Source: an uncultured bacterium
Lineage (GTDB): Bacteria; Cyanobacteriota; Vampirovibrionia; Gastranaerophilales; Gastranaerophilaceae
Length of the DNA: 64,000 nucleotides
NCBI GenBank assembly: GCA_949297715.1
Contig: CASFTJ010000006.1
Location: forward strand, 1 to 64,000
Reading direction: 5' to 3'
How positions within the stretch are numbered: the first letter of the stretch is position 1; each line of letters begins with the position of its first letter. The position numbers and the translations under genes were made by a program. This document shows, piece by piece, positions 7,184 to 15,946 of this stretch. The notes under the pieces are model-generated. The model saw nothing but the letters and a program-made list of their open reading frames with translations. It made no database searches and was not told the origin of the DNA.

Positions 7184-9856
7184 CTACACTGCTGCAAGTT
7201 GTTTTGCTTTTTCTTTAGCTTCAACAACTGCTTGAGCTGCAGCAAGTTTTGCCTGCGGAATTCTGAACGGTGAGCAGGATACATAGTCAAGTCCGATTTT
7301 GTGCGAGAACTTAACTGAATCCGGATCTCCGCCGTGTTCTCCGCAAACACCGCCAACAAGTTTCGGATTAACAGCTTTACCTTTTTCCATTGCAATTTCA
7401 ATAAGCTGTCCGACACCTTTTGTATCAAGAGTTTCAAACGGATTTGACGGAAGGATTTTTTGTTCAACGTAGCGTTTAAGGAATTTGCCCTCAGCATCAT
7501 CACGTGAATATCCGAATGTCATCTGTGTCAAATCGTTTGTACCGAATGAGAAGAATTCAGCATATTCTGCAATCTCATCAGCTGTCAACGCAGCACGAGG
7601 AATTTCAATCATAGTACCGAATTTGTAATCAAGCTTAACGCCTTTTTCAGCCATTACGTCATTTGCAACTCTGATTAAAATATCTCTTGCAACCTTAAGC
7701 TCGTTAACATGCCCGATTAATGGAACCATAATCCAAGGTTTAACATCAATACCTTCTTTTTTAACGTCGCAAGCAGCCTCAAAAATTGCTCTGACTTGCA
7801 TTTCGTTAATTTCAGGATAAGTTAAGCCTAAACGGCAACCTCTCAATCCCATCATCGGGTTAGATTCGGACAGGCCTTCAACGATATGAAGAAGTTCTTC
7901 TTTTTCTTTGTAGTCTTTACCAAGAGCCTTCAATTCAGCAACTTCCGCGATTAAATCTTCCTTATTCGGAAGGAATTCATGAAGCGGCGGATCAAGAAGT
8001 CTTACGGTCATCGGTTTTGCACCGAGAGCCTTAAACATTGCGTAGAAGTCTGAATATTGCATCGGAAGAAGTTTTGCCAAAGCTTCTTTTCTTGCTTCCG
8101 GAGTACCTGCAATAATCATCTTCTGAACCCAAGGCAATCTTTCAGGATCCATAAACATGTGTTCCGTACGGCAAAGACCGACGCCTTCTGCGCCGAATTT
8201 CAAAGCATTTTCGATATCTTTCGGGGTATCAGCATTTGCTTCAACTTTCATCTCTCTGATTTCATCAACCCAAGAGAAGAATTTATTCCAGTTTTCATCA
8301 ATTTTAGCTTCAACCATTTTAACGGCACCTGCCATAACGATACCTTTACCGCCGTCAAGAGAGATAATATCGTCTTTGTGGTAAACAGTTCCGTCACTGC
8401 CAGTCAAAGTTCCGTTATTAAGGTCGATTTTCAAGTCTTCGCAGCCTGAAACGCAAGGTTTACCCATACCTTTAGCAACAACTGCAGCATGAGAAGTTGC
8501 GCCGCCTCTAAGGGTTAAAACACCTTGTGCAACAGCCATACCGTGAATATCATCAGGGCAAGTTTCAACTCTTACGAGAATAACTTTTTCACCAGCTGCA
8601 CCTCTTTGTGCTGCTTCTTCGGTATCGAAAACAATCTTACCGACTGCAGCTCCAGGAGAAGCGTTTACACCATGTGCAATTTTATGTGATTCTTTAATTG
8701 CAGCTTCGTCAAAGCAAGGAAGAAGAATTTGGTTAACTGTATAAGGATCAACAAGCTGAACTGCTCTTTCCTTTGTAATAATTCCTTCTTCTTCCATTTC
8801 AACTGCAATTCTTACGGCAGCTGCGGCTGTTCTTTTGCCGTTACGAGTTTGAAGAATCCATAATTTGCCTTTTTCAATTGTAAATTCCATATCCTGAACG
8901 TCTTTGTAGCCGTTTTCAAGTTTTTTAGCAATATCAACATATTGTTTGTACAAATCAGGCATTTCGTTTGCAAGTTCAGAAATTTCCTTAGGAGTTCTGA
9001 TACCTGCAACAACGTCTTCACCTTGTGCATTTGTTAAGTATTCGCCGTAGAATTTGTTTTCGCCTGTGGCAGGGTTTCTGGTAAATGAAACACCTGTTGC
9101 ACAGTCATCACCCATATTTCCGAATACCATTGTCTGAACGTTTACGGCTGTTCCGTAGTTGTGGTCAATTTTGTTCATATTTCTGTAAGCAACGGCTCTT
9201 GGAATATTCCATGAACGAAATACCGCTTCAATTGCTTCTTCCAATTGAACGTAAGGATCTTGAGGAAATTCTTTTCCGGTTACTTCTTTGATAACATTTT
9301 TATAAATCGGAATTAAAGATCTCCAGCCGTCTGCAGATACTTGTGTATCTTCTTTTACGCCTTCTCTTGCTTTAACTTTTTCAACTTCGGTTTCAAAATA
9401 TTTTTGTCTGTCCATGTCCCAAGCAACAGAACCGAACATTGTTAAGAAACGGCGGTAGCTGTCGTAGCAGAATCTCGGATTGTTAGTCAATCTTATCATT
9501 GCTTCAACAGTATCATCATTCATACCTAAGTTGAGAATCGTTTCCATCATGCCGGGCATTGAAAGTCTTGCGCCTGAACGAACCGAAACCAAAAGCGGAT
9601 TTGTTGTATCGCCGAACTTTTTACCTGTTTGTTCTTCGACATCTTTAAGTGCAGCTTTAACTTCGTCCATTAATCCTGCGGGCATTTTGTTTCCGTGATT
9701 GATGTAATCCATACAGGTTTCTGTAGTGATCGTCAATCCCGGAGGAACAGGCAAACCCAAATTGGTCATTTCAGCAAGGTTTGCGCCTTTTCCGCCCAAA
9801 AGATTGCGCATTGAGGCATTACCTTCTCTGAATAGCCATACGCGTTTTTCGCTCAT
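7184..9856 (-). CDS. ppdK: Pyruvate, phosphate dikinase
   Basis: Interconverts pyruvate + ATP + Pi and PEP + AMP + PPi; in anaerobes it often works glycolytically to save ATP, and it also permits gluconeogenesis. At 890 residues it has the full bacterial length. The N-terminal ATP-grasp domain starts with FREGNASMRNLLGGKGANLAEM. The swivelling phosphohistidine domain has GGATSHAAVVAKGMGKPC (catalytic His). The C-terminal PEP/pyruvate barrel ends with GGVCGEHGGDP (catalytic Cys). The start is well fixed by AAGGAGAACAAACT before ATG. Monocistronic with a strong terminator. No regulatory PPDK kinase/phosphatase gene is seen nearby. Confidence 0.98.
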   Translation of the reverse strand: MSEKRVWLFREGNASMRNLLGGKGANLAEMTNLGLPVPPGLTITTETCMDYINHGNKMPAGLMDEVKAALKDVEEQTGKKFGDTTNPLLVSVRSGARLSMPGMMETILNLGMNDDTVEAMIRLTNNPRFCYDSYRRFLTMFGSVAWDMDRQKYFETEVEKVKAREGVKEDTQVSADGWRSLIPIYKNVIKEVTGKEFPQDPYVQLEEAIEAVFRSWNIPRAVAYRNMNKIDHNYGTAVNVQTMVFGNMGDDCATGVSFTRNPATGENKFYGEYLTNAQGEDVVAGIRTPKEISELANEMPDLYKQYVDIAKKLENGYKDVQDMEFTIEKGKLWILQTRNGKRTAAAAVRIAVEMEEEGIITKERAVQLVDPYTVNQILLPCFDEAAIKESHKIAHGVNASPGAAVGKIVFDTEEAAQRGAAGEKVILVRVETCPDDIHGMAVAQGVLTLRGGATSHAAVVAKGMGKPCVSGCEDLKIDLNNGTLTGSDGTVYHKDDIISLDGGKGIVMAGAVKMVEAKIDENWNKFFSWVDEIREMKVEANADTPKDIENALKFGAEGVGLCRTEHMFMDPERLPWVQKMIIAGTPEARKEALAKLLPMQYSDFYAMFKALGAKPMTVRLLDPPLHEFLPNKEDLIAEVAELKALGKDYKEKEELLHIVEGLSESNPMMGLRGCRLGLTYPEINEMQVRAIFEAACDVKKEGIDVKPWIMVPLIGHVNELKVARDILIRVANDVMAEKGVKLDYKFGTMIEIPRAALTADEIAEYAEFFSFGTNDLTQMTFGYSRDDAEGKFLKRYVEQKILPSNPFETLDTKGVGQLIEIAMEKGKAVNPKLVGGVCGEHGGDPDSVKFSHKIGLDYVSCSPFRIPQAKLAAAQAVVEAKEKAKQLAAV

Positions 9857-10057
9857 AGTTTGTTCTCCTTAAAATTTAATTTAATAAATTGTACAAAACA
9901 CTTTTTCTAATAATATCATGAAAAAATCTTTTACAATACTTTGTATTCATTATTTTCCCATTACTCAACTTGCTTTCCGAACCGAAAATACTCTGGAATG
10001 TAAGCTATATATGATTTTTTTTAATGTAAACCCTTGAAATTCCTCTTTACAATAGCT

Positions 10058-10576
10058 TTACAACCTGTGCAAAAAAGTAATATATTTATCTCCGTATTTT
10101 TTTTGCTTTAAAACTTCATATCCCATAAAATCAACTTCGGTTACGTGTTCAAGTATAACAATATTTTGCGCAATATTTTTCACAGCGTCAAGACTTGCCT
10201 CATAAATACCCGAATAATACGGAGGATCTATATAAATTACGTTAAATTTTTCGTTCAAAGTTTCGGCAATTTTTAGAGAATCGCCTTTAATAAGCTTTGG
10301 CGCAGGCAAAAAATTTTTAAAATTATTTTTTATAACCTGCAATACTTTAGGATGCTTTTCTATAGCCACAACATTTGAAAATCCTCTTGATAAAGCCTCT
10401 AAACCCATAATTCCTGAACCTGAAAACATATCAAGAAAAGATTTTTCATCAAAATCAATCATTGACTGCAATGTATTAAAAACCGCCATCCTGACTTTTG
10501 ATAAAGTCGGGCGGGTTATGTTTTCATCAGGTGCCGTAATCTTACGACCTTTAAAAATTCCTGCGGTTATATTCAT
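10058..10576 (-). CDS. rsmD: 16S rRNA (guanine(966)-N(2))-methyltransferase RsmD
   Basis: Methylates G966 of 16S rRNA during small-subunit assembly, using S-adenosylmethionine. At 172 residues it is slightly short but complete. It begins with NITAGIFKGRKI as typical of the family, has the SAM-binding FLDMFSGSGIMGLEALSRG (about 42-60) and the catalytic DPPY motif (YIDPPYYSG, about 114-122). No Shine-Dalgarno is present; TAAAAT lies 6 bases before ATG. It is followed by ppdK after 201 bases that hold no gene. Confidence 0.93.
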   Translation of the reverse strand: MNITAGIFKGRKITAPDENITRPTLSKVRMAVFNTLQSMIDFDEKSFLDMFSGSGIMGLEALSRGFSNVVAIEKHPKVLQVIKNNFKNFLPAPKLIKGDSLKIAETLNEKFNVIYIDPPYYSGIYEASLDAVKNIAQNIVILEHVTEVDFMGYEVLKQKKYGDKYITFLHRL

Positions 10577-10582
10577 ACGGGT

Positions 10583-10611
10583 ATTTTACAACGAACAAAT
10601 TTTAGTGTATA
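10583..10611 (-). promoter_or_regulatory. Candidate leaderless promoter of rsmD
   Basis: Minus strand: TATACA (10611-10606), a 17-base spacer, TAAAAT (10588-10583) preceded directly by TG, then 6 bases to the ATG at 10576. Confidence 0.45.
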
Positions 10612-10705
10612 ATTACTTGGACATCATTTGTGAATAATTCAGATTTGAAAATTATTCGCTTCTGCACAAAAAAGGTCAGGAGATAATTGAAATTAACGGA
10701 GCTTT

Positions 10706-12016
10706 ATGGACGAAATTAAAACAAACAAAACAGAAGTAATCGTTGTAGGCGGAGGCCCTGCCGGAATTGCAAGTGCAATTACAATAGCAAGAGCAGGACA
10801 CGAAGTTATTCTGATTGAAAGAGGGAATTTTGCAGGAAGCAAAAACGTATTTGGAGGTGCGATTTACGCACAGCCGACACGTGAAATTTTTCCTAACTTT
10901 GAACAAGAAGCCCCGATTGAAAGATTGAATATTGAACATAAATTTGCAATCCTTGGAAAAGAAGATTCAACAACAATTTCATACAGACATAAAGATCTTG
11001 AAAATCCGAGTTATACGGTAATCAGAGGGAAATTTGACCGCTGGATGGCGGATGAGGCAAGAAAAGCAGGGGTTATTATAGCAGAAGAAACCGTTGTTAA
11101 AGAACTTCTGATTAAAAATGAACAAGTAATCGGGGTTAAAACCGAGCTTGAAGAATATTATTCGGATATTGTAATTCTTGCAGACGGAGTAAATTCTCTG
11201 CTTGCAAAACAAATCGGATTTAGAGATAAAATTGAACCGCAAGACGTTGCTTTAAGTGTAAAAGAAGTAATAAAACTTGACAAGGAAAAGATTAACGAAA
11301 GATTTAACCTAACAGATGAAGAAGGTTGTGTATATGAGATTTTCGGAGGCCCGATGGAAGGGATTTTGGGGCTTGGATTTTTATATACCAATAAAGAATC
11401 AATAAGTATAGGACTTGGTGTCGGACTTGATGCTTTATGTCAAAAAAATCTTAAACCTTACGAACTTCTTGATTCGCTAAAACAGCACCCGACGCTCTCC
11501 CCGCTGATTAAGGACGGGGAATTGCTGGAATATTCCGCACACCTTATTCCAGAAGGCGGATATAAAAAAATCCCGACACTTTCAGGCGCGGGCGTAATGA
11601 TTGTCGGAGATGCGGCTATGCTTGTCAACAATATGCACTGGGAAGGAACAAACCTTGCAATGATTAGCGGAAAACTTGCCGGAGAAACGGCAGTTACAGC
11701 ACTCAACAAAGGCGATTTCAGTGAAAAAATGCTCTTAAAATACCCCGAAGCACTTGAAAAATCTTTTATTATGAAAGACCTTCACGCTTACCGCAATCTT
11801 ATGGACGAAGCACACAACAGAAGTGAATCCTTTATGGGATATTATCTTAAAGAAGTTAACGGTTTTTTCAATATGTTTACAACAGTAGACAGTATCCCTA
11901 AACGCCAAAAATTCCGTAAGTTTATTTTTGACTTTATCAAAAAAAGAAATATAATAGAATTATTCAAAGATGCGCTTAGCGCCTTCAAACTTTTCTGGAG
12001 TATTTTGATAAAATGA
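10706..12016 (+). CDS. fixC: FAD-dependent ETF:quinone oxidoreductase-type protein (FixC)
   Basis: A 436-residue flavoprotein of the geranylgeranyl reductase/FixC group, which passes electrons from an electron-transferring flavoprotein toward quinone or ferredoxin. The dinucleotide-binding motif VVGGGPAGIASAITIARAG (about residues 12-30) is followed by an acidic strand end (LIERG). A second FAD contact is GAGVMIVGDAAMLVN (about 290). The start has GGAG five bases upstream. Its stop overlaps the next start by four bases (ATGA), so it is translationally coupled to fixX. The usual partners fixA and fixB are not next to it, so its electron donor is unknown. Confidence 0.88.
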   Translation: MDEIKTNKTEVIVVGGGPAGIASAITIARAGHEVILIERGNFAGSKNVFGGAIYAQPTREIFPNFEQEAPIERLNIEHKFAILGKEDSTTISYRHKDLENPSYTVIRGKFDRWMADEARKAGVIIAEETVVKELLIKNEQVIGVKTELEEYYSDIVILADGVNSLLAKQIGFRDKIEPQDVALSVKEVIKLDKEKINERFNLTDEEGCVYEIFGGPMEGILGLGFLYTNKESISIGLGVGLDALCQKNLKPYELLDSLKQHPTLSPLIKDGELLEYSAHLIPEGGYKKIPTLSGAGVMIVGDAAMLVNNMHWEGTNLAMISGKLAGETAVTALNKGDFSEKMLLKYPEALEKSFIMKDLHAYRNLMDEAHNRSESFMGYYLKEVNGFFNMFTTVDSIPKRQKFRKFIFDFIKKRNIIELFKDALSAFKLFWSILIK

Positions 12017-12288
12017 CCTTAGACGATAAACTATTTACAGTTAAATACCGCCCGGACTGCGAAAGTCACTTGAAACCGGATTTTGAAAAATGCAAAACCT
12101 GCACCTCAAAAACCTGTACGGTAATCTGCCCTGCAAAAGTTTACGAATGGGAAGAAAACGAACAGAAACTTACGGTTAATTTTGAAAACTGCCTTGAATG
12201 CGGCGCTTGCAGGATTGCCTGCGAAAAAAACTGCATCGACTGGGAATATCCGAAAGGCACTAAAGGAGTCACATTCCGCAACGGATAG
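12013..12288 (+). CDS. fixX: FixX-type ferredoxin-like protein
   Basis: A 91-residue iron-sulfur protein that normally forms the electron-transfer partner of FixC. Cysteine groups are CKTCTSKTCTVICP (about 26-39) and CLECGACRIACEKNC (about 60-74), ending in the FixX-like WEYPKGTKGVTFRNG. One 4Fe-4S cluster is typical for FixX; the extra N-terminal cysteines could bind a second. It overlaps fixC by four bases. Confidence 0.88.
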   Translation: MTLDDKLFTVKYRPDCESHLKPDFEKCKTCTSKTCTVICPAKVYEWEENEQKLTVNFENCLECGACRIACEKNCIDWEYPKGTKGVTFRNG

Positions 12289-12340
12289 AAATTTTTAACG
12301 GCAATAAGTAATTTACTTAATAAAAAAGGAGACATGGATT

Positions 12341-12721
12341 ATGAAAGAAGAATACAGCAATCAGCATCGCAGATGGTACGACAAAGACCCTGTTCTTTCT
12401 CAAGCCGTCGAAACACTTGAACATAGCGATGACGAAACCCAAATTAAAATCGCTTTGAATTTAATCAAAATTATTATCGAACACAATATTGAAGACGAAA
12501 AATTTGAAGCGGTTGAAGATATTATAAACGCAGTAGGCTCAGGGCTTGACGACAACAGAAAAGGCCGTTGGTACGATATAGATTCAACACTTAGAACTGC
12601 AATGAACATGCTTCAAAACTGCCCTCCCGCAACTCAACACCTGATCGCTAAAGAAATGGCCAAAATGGTTGTTGATAAAATTAAAACTAACGAAGATGAT
12701 AACGACGATTCTGAAGAATAA
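12341..12721 (+). CDS. Acidic protein with internal duplication, unknown function
   Basis: A 126-residue acidic, helical protein that I do not recognise. It consists of two homologous halves. RWYDKDPVLSQAVETL (from residue 11) and RWYDIDSTLRTAMNML (from residue 76) align without gaps over about 38 residues, sharing RWYD-x-D, L, A, L, Q-x-x-IA and a Lys near the end. The tail is a run of Asp/Glu. No signal peptide. AAGGAG lies 12-17 bases before ATG. It follows fixX by 52 bases and precedes a strong terminator, so it is probably the last gene of the fixCX operon. Confidence 0.75.
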   Translation: MKEEYSNQHRRWYDKDPVLSQAVETLEHSDDETQIKIALNLIKIIIEHNIEDEKFEAVEDIINAVGSGLDDNRKGRWYDIDSTLRTAMNMLQNCPPATQHLIAKEMAKMVVDKIKTNEDDNDDSEE

Positions 12722-12736
12722 TAATTTGTTAAATAA

Positions 12737-12775
12737 AAAAAGGGCGGAACTTTTATAAAAGTTCCGCCCTTTTTG
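12737..12775. terminator. Bidirectional intrinsic terminator
   Basis: A perfect inverted repeat centred at 12755/12756 has arms AAAAGGGCGGAACTTTTA and TAAAAGTTCCGCCCTTTT. T runs in both directions serve the fixCX operon (plus) and the gene at 12794 (minus). Confidence 0.9.
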
Positions 12776-12793
12776 TTTCAATATTTTGTCCAA

Positions 12794-13024
12794 TTAATTT
12801 TTAAAATAATCGCATATAAGAGTTTTTTTGCGTGGAAGCAGTGATTTAATTCTCTTTACAAAAGTATTCTGTTCTAATTTTTCAAGTTCTTTTTTCAGGA
12901 TTGCTTTTTCCAAAACGACTTTGTTGTAAAGCTCCGAGCAAACTGAACTTTTATCTACATGCGCTTTTAATTTCGACAATTGAACTTCTTTTTCTTGAAT
13001 GGTTTTAATTAGTTCTCTTTTCAC
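12794..13024 (-). CDS. Small coiled-coil protein, unknown function
   Basis: A 76-residue, very basic, mostly helical protein with a heptad-like stretch (about 1-55: KTIQEKEVQLSKLK, then KVVLEKAILKKELEKLEQ). No family is recognised. The start is GTG with AGAGG ten bases upstream. It sits 76 bases downstream of the korC-type gene on the same strand. A weak stem overlaps the korC stop, so co-transcription with that operon is possible. Confidence 0.6.
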   Translation of the reverse strand: MKRELIKTIQEKEVQLSKLKAHVDKSSVCSELYNKVVLEKAILKKELEKLEQNTFVKRIKSLLPRKKTLICDYFKN

Positions 13025-13100
13025 TTTTTAAAGACCTCTTGAACTTTACCATATAAGAATAATATCAATCTTGAATTTTTAAATCGACTTTTTAGTTGAT

Positions 13101-13652
13101 TTAAGCTCCTGCAGGCAATAAATCATACTCATAGCCTATTTTTAAAGCCTTTATATTCAACGGCAAAAGATTTTTTCTGTGCGGAGGAAGAACCCTGTCC
13201 AACGCCTCAATAAGATTATCCAATGAAACCATCTTGCTTGCTTTTGCCAAAACACCAAGAGCTAAAATGTTTGCCATTTTAATATTGCCGAGTTCTTCTG
13301 CAAGTTTTGTAATAGGAGAAAACAAATAATCAATATCCGCTCTGCTTTTCAACTCTTTTACAAGCGAAGAATTAGCAATCATCACGCCGCCCTTTTTAAT
13401 CTTTTTCAAAAATCTGTCAAACGAAGCCTGATTAAGTGCCACGATAAAATCCGTATTCAACTTATTAACAGCGCTGACTTCCTCGTCACTTGCAACAACT
13501 TCGCAGTTAACCGTTCCGCCTCTCATTTCAGCGCCGTAACTCGGATACCAAGTAACCTTTTTCCCTGCAAGCATAAAAGCAGTAGCTAATACTTCACCCG
13601 CCAGAAGCACCCCCTGACCGCCAAATCCTGCTATTATAAAATTCTTTTCCAT
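13101..13652 (-). CDS. 2-oxoacid:ferredoxin oxidoreductase, gamma subunit
   Basis: A 183-residue gamma subunit of the four-part ferredoxin oxidoreductases that decarboxylate a 2-oxoacid to acyl-CoA. It opens with the family motif IIAGFGGQGVLLAGEVLA and has WYPSYGAEMRGGTVNC (about 36-51). It is the last of four genes D-A-B-C on the minus strand, 66 bases after the beta subunit. Substrate (2-oxoglutarate or branched-chain 2-oxoacids) cannot be told from sequence alone. Confidence 0.88.
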   Translation of the reverse strand: MEKNFIIAGFGGQGVLLAGEVLATAFMLAGKKVTWYPSYGAEMRGGTVNCEVVASDEEVSAVNKLNTDFIVALNQASFDRFLKKIKKGGVMIANSSLVKELKSRADIDYLFSPITKLAEELGNIKMANILALGVLAKASKMVSLDNLIEALDRVLPPHRKNLLPLNIKALKIGYEYDLLPAGA

Positions 13653-13718
13653 AATTTAGTCCTCATTACAAAACTTTTGTTTTAAAATTCTTGCTATTTT
13701 ACAATTTTTCAACGGTCA

Positions 13719-14501
13719 TTACACAAAACTCGGCCGCATAATATGAGCTTGCTCCCCTGAAGTTACATCCTTATAAACTCCCGAAACATAAGTTTTCATC
13801 ATTTCATTTCTAACTCTTTCGTGAGCCTTAGAAGGTGACATTTTCCAGTTAGTCGGACAGGTCGAAAGGATTTCGACAAACCCGAATCCTAACCCTTGAC
13901 GCTGAACTTCAAAGGCTTTTTTAATTGCCTGCTTAGCTTTTCTTATATTTGCGACGCTATCCAGAGAAACTCTTGCAGAAAATGCCGTTCCGTCACAAAG
14001 AGCCACGTGTTCTGCTATTTTAACCGGATATCCGTAATATTCAAGATTGCGCCCAGTCGGAGAAGTTGTCGTAACCTGCCCCAAAAGTGTTGTCGGCCCC
14101 AACTGCCCGCCTGTCATACCGTAAGTCGTATTGTTAATACAAATTGCACTAACGTTTTCACCTCTTAATGCAGCATGCAAACTTTCAGCCAAACCGATTG
14201 AAGCAAAATCACCATCACCCTGATAAGTGAATACAAATTTATCAGGACGAGCTCTTTTAACACCGGTAGCTTCAGCTAACGCACGCCCGTGAGGAGCTTC
14301 TATTGAATCCACATTCAAAAAATCATACAAAGTAACCGAACATCCGATTGATGCAACAAGAATAGATTTTTCTTTTAATTCCATTTCATCAAGAACTTCC
14401 GCTACAAGCCTTACTGCAACGCCGTGATCACAGCCGGGGCAAAACGAATATTTTACATTTTCTCTTAATGATTCTGGTATTTTAAAAACTTGTGTTGTCA
14501 T
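13719..14501 (-). CDS. 2-oxoacid:ferredoxin oxidoreductase, beta (TPP) subunit
   Basis: A 260-residue subunit that binds thiamine diphosphate and carries out the decarboxylation. It has FCPGCDHGVAVRL (about 21-33), then YQGDGDFASIGLAESLHA (about 93-110), where GDGD is the Mg-TPP motif, and INNTTYGMTGGQ. Its ATG overlaps the alpha-subunit stop by one base (TAATG), which points to translational coupling. Members of this group serve 2-oxoglutarate or 2-oxoisovalerate. Confidence 0.92.
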   Translation of the reverse strand: MTTQVFKIPESLRENVKYSFCPGCDHGVAVRLVAEVLDEMELKEKSILVASIGCSVTLYDFLNVDSIEAPHGRALAEATGVKRARPDKFVFTYQGDGDFASIGLAESLHAALRGENVSAICINNTTYGMTGGQLGPTTLLGQVTTTSPTGRNLEYYGYPVKIAEHVALCDGTAFSARVSLDSVANIRKAKQAIKKAFEVQRQGLGFGFVEILSTCPTNWKMSPSKAHERVRNEMMKTYVSGVYKDVTSGEQAHIMRPSFV

Positions 14502-15568
14502 TATATAAGTTCCTCAATTCTAGTTACAATTTCTTCCGGAGCCGGAGGTGCGCCAACCGGCTTGTTAATAAGTTCAACCGGAATTTTTCCGTTAACAGCA
14601 AGCCTTACATCATTAATCATCTGGCCCATATTAACTTCAACGGAAATCATTTTCTTCGTTTTTGAAGCAAGTTCGCTTAATCTTTTAGACGGGAACGGAA
14701 ACAGGGTAATCGGTCTAAAGAAACCTGCTTTAATCCCTTTTTCTCTGCACAACTTCATTGCAGTTTTAACGTTTCTTGAAGTACTGCCAAAGCTTACCAA
14801 AATAACATCAGCATCTTCCGTTCCAATTTCTTCCCATTCCGTTTCATTTTCTTCAATTGCTTTGTATTTTGCAAAAAGCTTTTCAAGAAATACGCACTGA
14901 TTTTCGGCAAGCGGCGCGTAAGAACGAATAACTCTTCCGTCCCTGCCTTTCGCTCCTGTCAAAGCCCAGGATGAATTGTCAATCTCAGGATAAGGATATT
15001 CCTTAAATTCCACAGGCTCCATCATTTGTCCCAAAAGCCCGTCCGCCAAAAGTACAGTCGGATTTTTGTATTTGTGCGCCAGATAAAATGCTTTGTAAGT
15101 TAAATCCACGCATTCCTGAACAGTTGAAGGCGCTAAAACTATCAAACGATAATCCCCGTTTCCTCCGCCTTTTGTCGCCTGAAAATAGTCACCCTGCGAA
15201 GGATAAATATTACCTAACCCCGGGCCGCCTCTCATAACACTTATTAATACAACCGGAAGCTCATCGGAAGTCGCATAACTTAAAGCCTCCTGCATCAACG
15301 AAACAGCACAGCTTGAAGATGAAGTCATGGCTTTTGCGCCGGTCGAACAGGCACCGATAACCATATTCATAGCAGCAAGTTCGCTCTCTGCAGAAACGTA
15401 TGCTCTGCCTAATTCCTGCATCTTACCGCTCATAAATTCTCCGATTTCACTCTGAGGTGTAATCGGATATCCGAAATAACACTCGCATCCCGCATTTATT
15501 GCAGCCTGTGCTATTGCATAATTACCTTTTGTTAAAATCTTTTTACTTGAAGGAGCTTCCGCTATCAT
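14501..15568 (-). CDS. vorB: 2-oxoacid:ferredoxin oxidoreductase, alpha subunit (VorB/KorA type)
   Basis: A 355-residue alpha subunit closely resembling VorB of 2-ketoisovalerate:ferredoxin oxidoreductases. The N-terminus shows KGNYAIAQAAINAGC and YFGYPITPQSEI. Further on come VSAESELAAMNMVIGAC, TSSSSCAVSLMQE and RGGPGLGNIYPSQGDYFQAT, then a C-terminal regulatory-type domain ending in NKPVGAPPAPEEI. It yields reduced ferredoxin and branched-chain acyl-CoA (or succinyl-CoA if KorA-like). It starts three bases after the ferredoxin subunit gene. Confidence 0.9.
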   Translation of the reverse strand: MIAEAPSSKKILTKGNYAIAQAAINAGCECYFGYPITPQSEIGEFMSGKMQELGRAYVSAESELAAMNMVIGACSTGAKAMTSSSSCAVSLMQEALSYATSDELPVVLISVMRGGPGLGNIYPSQGDYFQATKGGGNGDYRLIVLAPSTVQECVDLTYKAFYLAHKYKNPTVLLADGLLGQMMEPVEFKEYPYPEIDNSSWALTGAKGRDGRVIRSYAPLAENQCVFLEKLFAKYKAIEENETEWEEIGTEDADVILVSFGSTSRNVKTAMKLCREKGIKAGFFRPITLFPFPSKRLSELASKTKKMISVEVNMGQMINDVRLAVNGKIPVELINKPVGAPPAPEEIVTRIEELI

Positions 15569-15571
15569 ATT

Positions 15572-15784
15572 CTATCCTTTATATACTTCAGTTATTGCTA
15601 AATCAGGGCATCTTGTTGCACACATAGCGCAACCTAAACATTCGCCTTTAGGATCATCAAATTCTACAACTCTATTACCGAGGCTGTTTGTTTTATCACT
15701 AATCTTAATTAATTTTTTCGGGCATTCGTTTATACATAAATAGCATGCTTTACATTTGTCACTGTCTATAACTATACGGCTCAT
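15572..15784 (-). CDS. 2-oxoacid:ferredoxin oxidoreductase, delta subunit (2x4Fe-4S)
   Basis: A 70-residue bacterial-type ferredoxin with two complete 4Fe-4S motifs: CKACYLCINECP (about 11-22) and CLGCAMCATRCP (about 49-60). It is the electron-accepting subunit of the four-gene enzyme and the first gene of the D-A-B-C operon. It is divergent from the giant coiled-coil gene, with a 162-base AT-rich gap. Confidence 0.93.
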   Translation of the reverse strand: MSRIVIDSDKCKACYLCINECPKKLIKISDKTNSLGNRVVEFDDPKGECLGCAMCATRCPDLAITEVYKG

Positions 15785-15880
15785 CGCTACCTCTTAAAAA
15801 CATATCTGCTTTTGATTATACCACTTAAAAATAAAAGGAGTATTTTAACTTTACAATTGTAATAATAAACGTTAATATTT

Positions 15881-15910
15881 TTGCTCTCGTCCGTATTATT
15901 CTGCTAAAAT
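15881..15910 (+). promoter_or_regulatory. Candidate promoter of the giant coiled-coil gene
   Basis: TTGCTC (15881-15886), an 18-base spacer and TAAAAT (15905-15910), about 36 bases before ATG. AAGGA (15934-15938) is the ribosome binding site. Confidence 0.35.
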
Positions 15911-15946
15911 ATTACGGTAGGGATATGTAAGTTAAGGAACTCTTAA

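Noticed and set aside
7120-7503. Minus-strand open frame of 127 codons at the ppdK 3' end
   Set aside because: It lies in another frame of ppdK and gives a Lys/Leu-rich low-complexity product.
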